A stretch of 64,000 nucleotides of DNA from Promicromonospora sp. MEB111 (GTDB lineage Bacteria; Actinomycetota; Actinomycetes; Actinomycetales; Cellulomonadaceae): positions 232,276-296,275 of the forward strand of contig NZ_JARVSD010000018.1 in the NCBI RefSeq assembly GCF_030209445.1. The letters run 5' to 3'. Below the pieces are notes generated by a model. That model saw nothing but the letters and a program-made list of their open reading frames with translations. It ran no database searches and was not told the DNA's origin. Positions 34,326-41,325 of the stretch are shown here, piece after piece (the stretch's first letter is position 1; each line of letters begins with the position of its first letter). The position numbers were made by a program, and so were the translations under genes.

Positions 34326-35819
34326 ATGACCGCCACCGCGGCGTCCGACCTTGACCGCACCGTCGACGACGTGGCCCGCCGGGCCGCGGAGGCGTTCGCC
34401 GGACTGTCCCGGGCCACCCCCGCGACCCGTGCCGACGGCCTGCGCCGTGCCGCCGCCGCCCTCGGCGACCATGCCGACGAGCTCGTCGCCACCGCCCACG
34501 TCGAGACCGGCCTTGCCGAGGCGCGGCTGCGCGGCGAGCTCAAGCGCACGCAGGTGCAGCTCCGGCTCTTCGCGCACGTCGTGGAGGACGGCGCCTACCT
34601 CGACGTCCGCATCGACGAGGCCGACCCCGACTTCGTGCTCGGTCCCCGCCCCGACCTGCGCCGCGCCCTGTGGCCCGTCGGACCCGTGCTCAACTTCGCG
34701 GCCAGCAACTTCCCCTTTGCGTTCTCGGTGGCGGGCGGCGACACCGCGGCGGCGCTCGCGGCGGGCTGCCCGGTGATCGTCAAGGCGCACCCGGGGCACC
34801 CCTGGCTCTCCGAGCGCACGGCCCGGATCGTGGCCGGCGCGCTCGTCGAGGCGGGGCTGCCGGAGGACACGCTCCAGCTCGTGACGGGACAGGACGCCGG
34901 TGTGGCCCTGCTGGAGCACCCGGCCGTGCGGTCCGCGGCGTTCACCGGGTCGCCGCACGTCGGGCAGCTCCTGGCCGCCCGGGCCGCCGCGCGGCCCGAC
35001 CCGATCCCGTTCTTCGGCGAGCTGGGCAGCGTCAACCCCGTGCTGGTCTCGCCGGCGGCCCTGGCGGAGCGCGCGGACGCGCTGCTGGCCGGGTACGTGG
35101 CGAGCGTCTCCGGCTCGGCCGGCCAGCTCTGCACCAAGCCGGGCTTCCTGCTCGTCCCGCAGGGCACGGTGTACGACGACGCCGTGGCCGCCGCCACGGC
35201 CGACGTTCCCGAGCACCGGCTGCTCAACCCGTCGATCGCCGACGGCTACGAGCGGCGCGTGGCCCAGGTGCTGGCGGTGGACGGGGTGCGCGTGGTGCGC
35301 TCCGGCAGTTTCCGCCGCGACGGCGACGGGCAGGCCTGGGTGACGCCGACGTTCGTCGCCGTGCCGCTGGACGTGCTCCGGACCGCCGGGCCCGCGCTGC
35401 TCGACGAGGTGTTCGGGCCGTTCTCCGTGATCGTGGAGTACCCGGCCGGGACCGACCTGTCCGCCGTCGTCGGCGAGCTGTTCCCCGGGAACCTCACGCT
35501 GACCCTGCACCTGGGGTCGGGGGAGACCGGCGCGGAGCAGGGCGCGCTCGTGGCGGCCCTGGGCCGGTACGCGGGGCGGGTGCTGCTCGGCGGCTGGCCC
35601 ACGGGTGTGGCGGTGACCCCCGCGATGCAGCACGGCGGGCCGTCGCCGGCGACGACGACGGACGGCACGTCGGTGGGCACCGCCGCGATCGGCCGGTTCC
35701 TGCGCGGTATCACCTACCAGGACGCCCCGCAGGACCTGCTGCCGGCACCGCTGCGGGACGACAACCCGTGGGGCGTGCCCCGCACGGTGTCGCCGCGGGG
35801 CGCGTCCCTGAACTGGTAG
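34326..35819 (+). CDS. Alpha-ketoglutarate semialdehyde dehydrogenase (second copy)
   Basis: 497 aa from ATG 34326, preferred to an in-frame ATG at 34314 because GAGGAG lies 4-5 nt upstream. Active-site residues N128 (AASNFPFAF), E232 (FGELGSVNP) and C269 (SGSAGQLCTKPG). Oxidises the deaminase product to alpha-ketoglutarate and ends the hydroxyproline operon. Same reaction as the enzyme at 1511-3148, but clearly a separate gene with its own sequence. Confidence 0.9.
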   Translation: MTATAASDLDRTVDDVARRAAEAFAGLSRATPATRADGLRRAAAALGDHADELVATAHVETGLAEARLRGELKRTQVQLRLFAHVVEDGAYLDVRIDEADPDFVLGPRPDLRRALWPVGPVLNFAASNFPFAFSVAGGDTAAALAAGCPVIVKAHPGHPWLSERTARIVAGALVEAGLPEDTLQLVTGQDAGVALLEHPAVRSAAFTGSPHVGQLLAARAAARPDPIPFFGELGSVNPVLVSPAALAERADALLAGYVASVSGSAGQLCTKPGFLLVPQGTVYDDAVAAATADVPEHRLLNPSIADGYERRVAQVLAVDGVRVVRSGSFRRDGDGQAWVTPTFVAVPLDVLRTAGPALLDEVFGPFSVIVEYPAGTDLSAVVGELFPGNLTLTLHLGSGETGAEQGALVAALGRYAGRVLLGGWPTGVAVTPAMQHGGPSPATTTDGTSVGTAAIGRFLRGITYQDAPQDLLPAPLRDDNPWGVPRTVSPRGASLNW

Positions 35820-35861
35820 CTGCCGAGTTCGTGCGACAAGCTGCGGACCTGGAGGGGACCG

Positions 35862-36596
35862 TCAGCTGGCTCGCTGGCTGATCAGAGCCGCCACGCCGTC
35901 CAGGATGCGGTCCAGGCCGAACGAGTGGTCGAGCCGGCGGTCCTCCTCGGCGGCGTCGGCGGGGTAGTCGTAGGCGCCCGCGTCGACGGCGCGGCGCAGG
36001 GCGGGGAATCGCTCGGCGTCGGCGAGCCGGCCGAGCAGCGTGCTGTACGCGGCCACCGACTCGCCGGAGGCCGCCTCCCCGAGCCCCGCGCTCAGCCGCG
36101 CGCTGCTGTGCAGGTAGGTGGCCACGAGCAGCACCACGCCGGCCTTCTCGCTCTCGGTGAGCCCGGTGTCCCGGAGCGTGGCCAGGGCGCGGTCGGTCCA
36201 GGTGAGCTGGTTGGGCGTCACCGGCGGGCCGCTGATGGGCACGTCCACGATCCAGGCGTGCGCCCGCAGCATCGTCCACTGCGCCAGGCTCCAGCGCTGC
36301 AGCCCGAGGCGCCAGTCGGACGGCGGCTCGTCGAGCTCCGCCGGTACCGCGGCGACGGCGTCCAGCATCAGCAGGAAGATCTCCTCCTTGCCCTGGACGT
36401 GCCGGTAGAGCGACATCGTCGTGAAGCCGAGGCGCTCGGCGATCCGGGCCATCGACACGGCGTCCAGGCCGCCCGCGTCGGCGAGCTCCACCGCCGCCTG
36501 CGTGATGCGCGCGGCGTTCAGGCCGGGCCGGGCGGCGGGCGCGGCCGCGTCCCGCCCCCAGAGCAGGTCGAGGCCGGTCGGGGCCTTGGCGTCCAT
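35862..36596 (-). CDS. TetR family regulator with tetracycline-repressor-like C-terminal domain
   Basis: 244 aa from ATG 36596. HTH about 30-70 (ARIAERLGFTTMSLYRHVQG), then a TetR_C-like helical domain. Divergent from an FAD monooxygenase; two copies of GTATG-N-CATAC lie in the 76-nt gap. The layout resembles TetR/TetX-type pairs, so it probably represses the monooxygenase. Confidence 0.87.
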   Translation of the reverse strand: MDAKAPTGLDLLWGRDAAAPAARPGLNAARITQAAVELADAGGLDAVSMARIAERLGFTTMSLYRHVQGKEEIFLLMLDAVAAVPAELDEPPSDWRLGLQRWSLAQWTMLRAHAWIVDVPISGPPVTPNQLTWTDRALATLRDTGLTESEKAGVVLLVATYLHSSARLSAGLGEAASGESVAAYSTLLGRLADAERFPALRRAVDAGAYDYPADAAEEDRRLDHSFGLDRILDGVAALISQRAS

Positions 36597-36651
36597 GGTG
36601 CAGCGCTCACTCTCGTGTCGTGGGGAAAGAGGGGCTGGCTCGATCCCGAGT

Positions 36652-36681
36652 GTATGCCATACGCTCGTGTGTATGACATAC
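36652..36681. promoter_or_regulatory. Two tandem operators GTATG-N-CATAC
   Basis: GTATGCCATAC at 36652-36662 and GTATGACATAC at 36671-36681 are perfect 11-bp dyads with centres 19 bp apart. The second, extended to GTGTATGACATACAC, contains the monooxygenase start codon. TACGCT (36660-36665) sits 7 nt before that ATG as a -10 of a leaderless transcript, so bound repressor would cover both -10 and start. Confidence 0.7.
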
Positions 36682-37878
36682 ACAGCGATGGTGGTCGGCG
36701 GCGGGATCGCCGGGACGACGTGCGCGATCGCCCTGCACGAGGCAGGCATGGAAGCGACCGTCCACGAGGCCTACGACCGGACGGCGGACGGCGCGGGCGT
36801 CTACCTGACGCTCGCCGTGAACGCGCTCGACGCGCTGCGCGCGGTGGACGTGGACCTCCACGGGCTTGGCTTCGACACGCCCCGGATCACGATGCGGAGT
36901 GGTTCCGGCCGGACGCTGGGCGAGCTGCCCTACGGCACCGGCCTGGAGGCGGCGGGCGACGGTCTGACCAGTCGCACGGTCAAGCGCGCGGACCTCTACC
37001 GCAGGCTCCGTGAGGAGGCGCTGCGGCGCGGCGTGCGCTTCGAGCACGGCAGGCGCCTGGTCGGCGCCTCGCCGTCCGACGACGGTGTGGTTGCCTCGTT
37101 CGCGGACGGCACCACGGCCGAGGGAGACCTGCTGATCGGCGCCGACGGGCTGCGGTCACGGACCCGCGAGATCATCGCGCCGGACGCGCCGGGTGCGCGC
37201 TACAACGGCCTGCTCAACACGGGCGGCTACGCCTCCGGCGTCCCGGTCGACAGCGAGCCGGGCATGATGAACGCGATCTTCGGCCGGCGCTGCTTCTTCG
37301 CGTTCACGCCGCACCCGGACGGCGAGGTGTGGTGGGTGGCGAACCCGCCGAGCCCGGTCGAGCCCACCCCGGCGGAGCTGGCGGCGATCAGCCCGGAGGA
37401 GTGGCGGCGTCGGCTGATCGACCTCTTCCGGGACGACAAGGGATCCGCCTCGGACATCATCGGCGCCACCGAGAAGATCTTCGCGGGCTGGAACACGTAC
37501 GACGTGCCGTCGGTCCCGGTCTGGCACAGCAACCGCATGATCATCATCGGGGACGCCGCCCACGCCACGGCCCCGTCGATCGGGCAGGGCGCGGCCATGG
37601 CGATCGAGGACGCCGTGGTGCTGGCGAAGTGCCTGCGGGACCGGCCGACCGTCGCGTCGGCGTTCGTGGCCTACGAGGGGCTGCGGCGCGAGCGCGTCGA
37701 GCGCGTCGTCGAGCAGGGGCGGCGTACCGGCGGGTGGAAGTCGCTTCATCCGCTGGCCGCGGTGCCACGGGATCTGGTCATGCGGCTCGGGATGGCGCAC
37801 ATGGCCCGCACGGGCAACGACCCGAGCCGCTGGATCTACGAGCACCACATCGACTGGGCCGAACGGGTCCCGGCCTGA
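36673..37878 (+). CDS. FAD-dependent monooxygenase (PHBH/TetX-like)
   Basis: 401 aa. FAD motif VVGGGIAGTTCAIALHEAGM at 7-26, the DG motif ADLLIGADGLRSRTRE, and the GD motif IIGDAAHATAPSIGQGAAM. Hydroxylates an aromatic or polyketide-like compound using NAD(P)H and O2. No SD; start codon lies inside an operator, consistent with a leaderless mRNA. Divergent TetR partner suggests induction by its substrate; antibiotic inactivation is possible but not shown. Confidence 0.88.
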   Translation: MTYTAMVVGGGIAGTTCAIALHEAGMEATVHEAYDRTADGAGVYLTLAVNALDALRAVDVDLHGLGFDTPRITMRSGSGRTLGELPYGTGLEAAGDGLTSRTVKRADLYRRLREEALRRGVRFEHGRRLVGASPSDDGVVASFADGTTAEGDLLIGADGLRSRTREIIAPDAPGARYNGLLNTGGYASGVPVDSEPGMMNAIFGRRCFFAFTPHPDGEVWWVANPPSPVEPTPAELAAISPEEWRRRLIDLFRDDKGSASDIIGATEKIFAGWNTYDVPSVPVWHSNRMIIIGDAAHATAPSIGQGAAMAIEDAVVLAKCLRDRPTVASAFVAYEGLRRERVERVVEQGRRTGGWKSLHPLAAVPRDLVMRLGMAHMARTGNDPSRWIYEHHIDWAERVPA

Positions 37879-37917
37879 CGGCCGTGGCCGGCTGGGCCGG
37901 CGGTCCCGACAGGTGGG

Positions 37918-39072
37918 TTAGGCGCGGTACGGGCGGAAGAAGTCGCGGAGCTCCTGGGCGTAGAGCTCCGGCTCCTCGAACGCCGCGAAGTGCCCGCCGC
38001 GCTCCGGTTCGGTCACGCGCACGGTGTTGGCGGTCCGCTTTAGCCAGGCCCGGGGCGGGCGCACGATGTCGCCCGGGAACAGCGAGAACCCGGACGGCAC
38101 CTCGACGCGACGCGTGAGCTGCCGGGCCGGGATCGCGCCGTTGGCGTGGTACATCCGCATCGACGAGCCGATGGTGCCCGTGAGCCAGTAGATCGTGATG
38201 TTGGTGAGGATCTCGTCCCGCGTGTAGGCGTCCTCCAGGTCGCCGAAGCTCCAGGCCCGGAGCTTCTCGACGATCCACGCGGCGAGCCCCGCGGGCGAGT
38301 CGTTGAGCCCGGCGGCCACGGTCTGGGGCTTGGTGCGGTGCATGGCGCCGTACGCGCCCTCGGTCGCGCTCCACGTCGCGGTCTCGGCGAACCAGGCGCG
38401 CTCCTCGGCCTGGAGCGTCGCCGGGTCGCCGGCGAAGACCGGCAGCCCGCCGTCCGTACGGTGCACGGCGACGACGCGGTCCGGGTGGTCCAGCGCCAGG
38501 TAGCGGCTCACGTGGCTGCCGATGTCGCCGCCCGCCGCGCCGAACCGCTCGTGGCCCAGCACGGTCATGAGCCCGGCCCACAGCCCCGCGACGGCGATCG
38601 AGCTCAGCGGCGCGCCCGTCGGCCGGTCCGAGTACCCGAAGCCCGGCATGTCCGGGACCACGACGTCGAACGCGTCGGCCGGGTCGGCGCCGTGCGCGCC
38701 CGGGTCCGTCAGGAGCGGCACGACCTTCGAGTACCGCCAGAACGAGTCGGGCCAGCCGTGGCTGAGCACCAGGGGGAGCGCGGGTCCGGACGGCGCGACG
38801 GCGCGGGCGTGCACGAAGTGGATCCCCAGCCCGCCGACCGACGCCCGGAAGCGGGGGAGCCGGGCCAGCGCCGCCTCCTGGGCGCGCCAGTCGAAACCGT
38901 CCGCCCAGTACGCGACGAGCTCGCGGAGGTAGCCGAGATCCGTGCCCAGCGACCACCCGACGTCCTCCGGGGCGTCGGGCCAGCGGGTCGCCCGCAGCCG
39001 CGCGCGCAGGTCCTCGATCGCCTCCGACGAGGCCTGCGGGGCGAACGGCTCAGGGGCGGTGGTGTCCGGCAC
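37918..39072 (-). CDS. Epoxide hydrolase (EHN-type alpha/beta hydrolase)
   Basis: 384 aa from GTG 39072; GTG 39081 is also possible, but the AGGG upstream fits 39072 better (8 nt). EHN cap at about 10-120, oxyanion SHGWPDSFW, nucleophile Asp in AAGGDIGSHVS, IYWLTGTIGSSMRMY with ring-opening Tyr, and catalytic His in RGGHFAAFEEP. Paralogue of 14574-15692 and closer to the family consensus. Convergent with the monooxygenase gene; a joint pathway is possible. Confidence 0.87.
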   Translation of the reverse strand: MPDTTAPEPFAPQASSEAIEDLRARLRATRWPDAPEDVGWSLGTDLGYLRELVAYWADGFDWRAQEAALARLPRFRASVGGLGIHFVHARAVAPSGPALPLVLSHGWPDSFWRYSKVVPLLTDPGAHGADPADAFDVVVPDMPGFGYSDRPTGAPLSSIAVAGLWAGLMTVLGHERFGAAGGDIGSHVSRYLALDHPDRVVAVHRTDGGLPVFAGDPATLQAEERAWFAETATWSATEGAYGAMHRTKPQTVAAGLNDSPAGLAAWIVEKLRAWSFGDLEDAYTRDEILTNITIYWLTGTIGSSMRMYHANGAIPARQLTRRVEVPSGFSLFPGDIVRPPRAWLKRTANTVRVTEPERGGHFAAFEEPELYAQELRDFFRPYRA

Positions 39073-39156
39073 GGCACACACCCTACGTGCGGCCCGGGCG
39101 CGCGGCGCGCCGCCGTCGTGAGGTCATCACGACGGCGGCGCGGCACCGCCGACCGG

Positions 39157-39522
39157 TCAGTCGGTGGGCGAGACGCGGATCAGGTTGCCGTCCGGGTCGG
39201 CGACCACGAACGTGCGCCCGAAGACCTCGTCGTGCGGCTCCTCGACGACGGTGACGCCCTTCGCGACCCATGTCGCGAAGACGTCGTCGACGGCGGCCGC
39301 GGACCGGGACACCATCAGGCCCACCTCGAACGACCGCGACGTCCGCGCGGAGAGCCCGTCGGTGTGGCCGCTCCACAGCGCGAACAGCACACCGGGCGCG
39401 ATCTCGAACGGTACGTAGCGCGGGGCGCGCACGACCGGCTCGATCTCGAACAGGTCGGCGTAGAACGACGTGGCGCGCTCGACGTCGGTCACGTAGACGA
39501 GGAAGAGGTTGGGTGCGGGCAT
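39157..39522 (-). CDS. VOC (glyoxalase/bleomycin resistance-like) family protein
   Basis: 121 aa single VOC unit pair: NLFLVYVTDVERATSFYADLF at the start and FGRTFVVADPDGNLIRVSPTD at the end, the usual beta-alpha-beta-beta-beta ends. AAGGAG 7 nt before the ATG. Divergent from the WYL regulator with an inverted repeat between. Substrate not known. Confidence 0.82.
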   Translation of the reverse strand: MPAPNLFLVYVTDVERATSFYADLFEIEPVVRAPRYVPFEIAPGVLFALWSGHTDGLSARTSRSFEVGLMVSRSAAAVDDVFATWVAKGVTVVEEPHDEVFGRTFVVADPDGNLIRVSPTD

Positions 39523-39584
39523 GGGTAGCTCCTTCCAAGGGTGCCGCCGACGTTCGGCGACGGACCCACGCTCGCGCGGTAACG

Positions 39585-39599
39585 TGACAGAACCTGTCA
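39585..39599. promoter_or_regulatory. Inverted repeat TGACAG-AAC-CTGTCA
   Basis: A perfect 6-3-6 dyad in the gap between the divergent VOC and WYL genes, 62 nt before the VOC ATG. Likely operator of the WYL regulator. Confidence 0.6.
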
Positions 39600-39615
39600 T
39601 GTTCAGCCCCGAGGC

Positions 39616-39688
39616 GACGGAACTCGGACCGACGGAACTCGCAAAGACGGAACTCGGAAAGACGGAACTCGGAAAGACGGAACCGGAG
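39616..39688. repeat. 15-bp minisatellite, about 4.9 copies
   Basis: GACGGAACTCGGAAA and close variants follow each other at 39616, 39631, 39646 and 39661, with a partial unit at 39676, ending just before the WYL gene SD. Copies 3 and 4 are identical. The period is a multiple of three, and one frame reads TELGK repeats, but no gene start or SD supports translation. Confidence 0.9.
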
Positions 39689-39695
39689 AGAAGGA

Positions 39696-40664
39696 ATGGG
39701 TTCGGCACAGCGCCTCATCGGCCTGCTCGGTGCGCTCCAGGCGCGGCGGCACACCACCGCGGAGGCGCTCGCGGAGGAGTTCGGCGTGTCCACCCGCACG
39801 GTGCTGCGCGACATCCAGAAGCTCGTCGACGCCGACATCCCGGTGCTCACCGAGCGTGGGAGGTACGGCGGCATCAGCCTGCTCCCGGGGCAGCAGGTGG
39901 ACCTCACCCGGCTGACCACGTCGGAGGCCGACGTGCTCCGCGCCGTCGGCGTCGACCTGGAGCGAGCCCGGGCGCTCGGCGCGGAGACGGCCGCCCGCGC
40001 CGCCGTCGGCAAGTTCGCGACCCGGCCCGGCGCGCCCCCGGCGCGGCCCGGGGCCGCGCCGCTGTCCCTGGCCGACGTCGTCACGGTCGAGAACCGGGCC
40101 TGGTTCGCGCCGCAGGAGCCGCGCGAGGCGCCCGACGTCGCCGCACTCGCGCGCGACCTGCGCCAGGCCCGCCGGCTGCACGTCACCTACCGGCGCAGCG
40201 GCCAGAGCGCGGCCGCGGACCTGGTGGTCGACCCGTACGGGCTGCTGCTGCGGGTCGACCGCTGGTACCTCGTCGCCGACGTCGACGCGGCGCCCCGGCT
40301 GTTCGCGCTGACCCGGCTCGACGGCTGGACGCTGCTCGACGAGCCGCGCCGGGTCCGGGACGTCGCCCTGGAGGACGTCGCGCGCGGGCTCGGGCAGGCG
40401 CTGGAGACCCGGCGCGGCATGACGGTCGAGGCGGTCCTGGACGCCGGCGCCGTGGACCTGGCGTACCGCATCCTCGGCTCCCGGCTCCGCACGGTCGGGC
40501 CGCCGGACGCGTCCGGCCGGGTGCCGATCACCATCGGCTACGCGCAGGTCGAGGCCGCGCGGCAGCTGCTCCAGTTCGCCGACCACATCGAGGTCACGGG
40601 CCCGCCCGAGGCGCGGGCGCTGCTCCACCGCCTGGCCGAGGAGACCGCGCGCCGGCACGCCTGA
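39696..40664 (+). CDS. WYL-domain transcriptional regulator (DeoR-like HTH)
   Basis: 322 aa. HTH_11 at about 5-60 (TTAEALAEEFGVSTRTVLRD), WYL domain about 145-235 with the signature VDRWYLVADVD, and a WCX-like C-terminus. AGAAGGA lies just before the ATG. Probably controls the divergent VOC gene; the 15-bp repeat array separates its start from the operator-like dyad. Confidence 0.88.
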   Translation: MGSAQRLIGLLGALQARRHTTAEALAEEFGVSTRTVLRDIQKLVDADIPVLTERGRYGGISLLPGQQVDLTRLTTSEADVLRAVGVDLERARALGAETAARAAVGKFATRPGAPPARPGAAPLSLADVVTVENRAWFAPQEPREAPDVAALARDLRQARRLHVTYRRSGQSAAADLVVDPYGLLLRVDRWYLVADVDAAPRLFALTRLDGWTLLDEPRRVRDVALEDVARGLGQALETRRGMTVEAVLDAGAVDLAYRILGSRLRTVGPPDASGRVPITIGYAQVEAARQLLQFADHIEVTGPPEARALLHRLAEETARRHA

Positions 40665-40682
40665 CGACCCCACCCGCCTTCG

Positions 40683-40724
40683 TGTCAGGCGTACAGGTCA
40701 CCCGGGGGACCTGTACGTCTGACG
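40683..40724. repeat. 42-bp palindromic repeat, copy 4
   Basis: TGTCAGGCGTACAGGTCACC at left and the near complement at right, 42 bp, between the convergent ends of the WYL and MarR genes. Here it could act as a terminator for both. Confidence 0.85.
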
Positions 40725-40735
40725 CGTCGCGGGGG

Positions 40736-41185
40736 TCAGGGCGTCAGGCGGCGGGTCGCCTCCAGCAGGGCGCGGGTGCCCTGGGTGAGCGCGCGCAGGT
40801 CGTCCACGTCGAGCAGGTCCAGCAGGTCGGGCGGCAGGTCGTCCTCGTGGGCGACGATGCGCCGGATCGCCTCGCTGCCCTTCTCCGTGCTGGTCACGCG
40901 GCGCACCCGGCCGTCGGCCGGGTCGGGCGTGCGCACCGTCATCCCGGCCGCGGTCAGTCGGTCGAGGATCCCGGAGACCGTGGCGGCGGACACGCCGAGC
41001 GCCTCGGCGAGCCGCTGCGGTGTCGAGTCGCGGTCCACCTGCACCAGGGCCAGCGCTCTGAGCTGCTGCACCGTGAGGTCCGTCTCCAGCAGGGGCCGGA
41101 GCCGGGAGGCGAAGAACGCCTCACCCAGCTGGTGGTGCAGGTCGGCGAGCTCGGCGGCGAGCTGCGCGCGGGTCTGGTCGGTCAC
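40736..41185 (-). CDS. MarR family transcriptional regulator
   Basis: 149 aa winged HTH: LTVQQLRALALVQV, recognition helix LGVSAATVSGILDRLTAAG, wing DPADGRVRRVTSTEKG. Divergent from a large RND permease gene, with the dyad TTTGC-N5-GCAAA between; it probably represses that pump. Confidence 0.87.
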   Translation of the reverse strand: MTDQTRAQLAAELADLHHQLGEAFFASRLRPLLETDLTVQQLRALALVQVDRDSTPQRLAEALGVSAATVSGILDRLTAAGMTVRTPDPADGRVRRVTSTEKGSEAIRRIVAHEDDLPPDLLDLLDVDDLRALTQGTRALLEATRRLTP

Positions 41186-41254
41186 GGGGTGATTTTAGTG
41201 GCCCCGGAGCCGCACGAGAACCGGAGTTGCGTGCCGGGAACCCGGGCGTGATCC

Positions 41255-41269
41255 TTTGCGTTAGGCAAA
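41255..41269. promoter_or_regulatory. MarR-type operator TTTGC-GTTAG-GCAAA
   Basis: A perfect 5-5-5 dyad midway between marR and the RND gene; AATACT at 41269-41274 could be the pump -10, so a bound repressor would block it. Confidence 0.6.
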
Positions 41270-41325
41270 ATACTGCGCCGACGGAGTCGTGGGACCCCGG
41301 CGTGAACCCCAGATCTGGAGGCAGT

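Noticed and set aside
39601..39695. A TELGK-repeat peptide gene over the 15-bp array
   Set aside because: No start codon with SD in that frame, and the frame differs from the WYL gene; the period of 15 alone explains the open frame.
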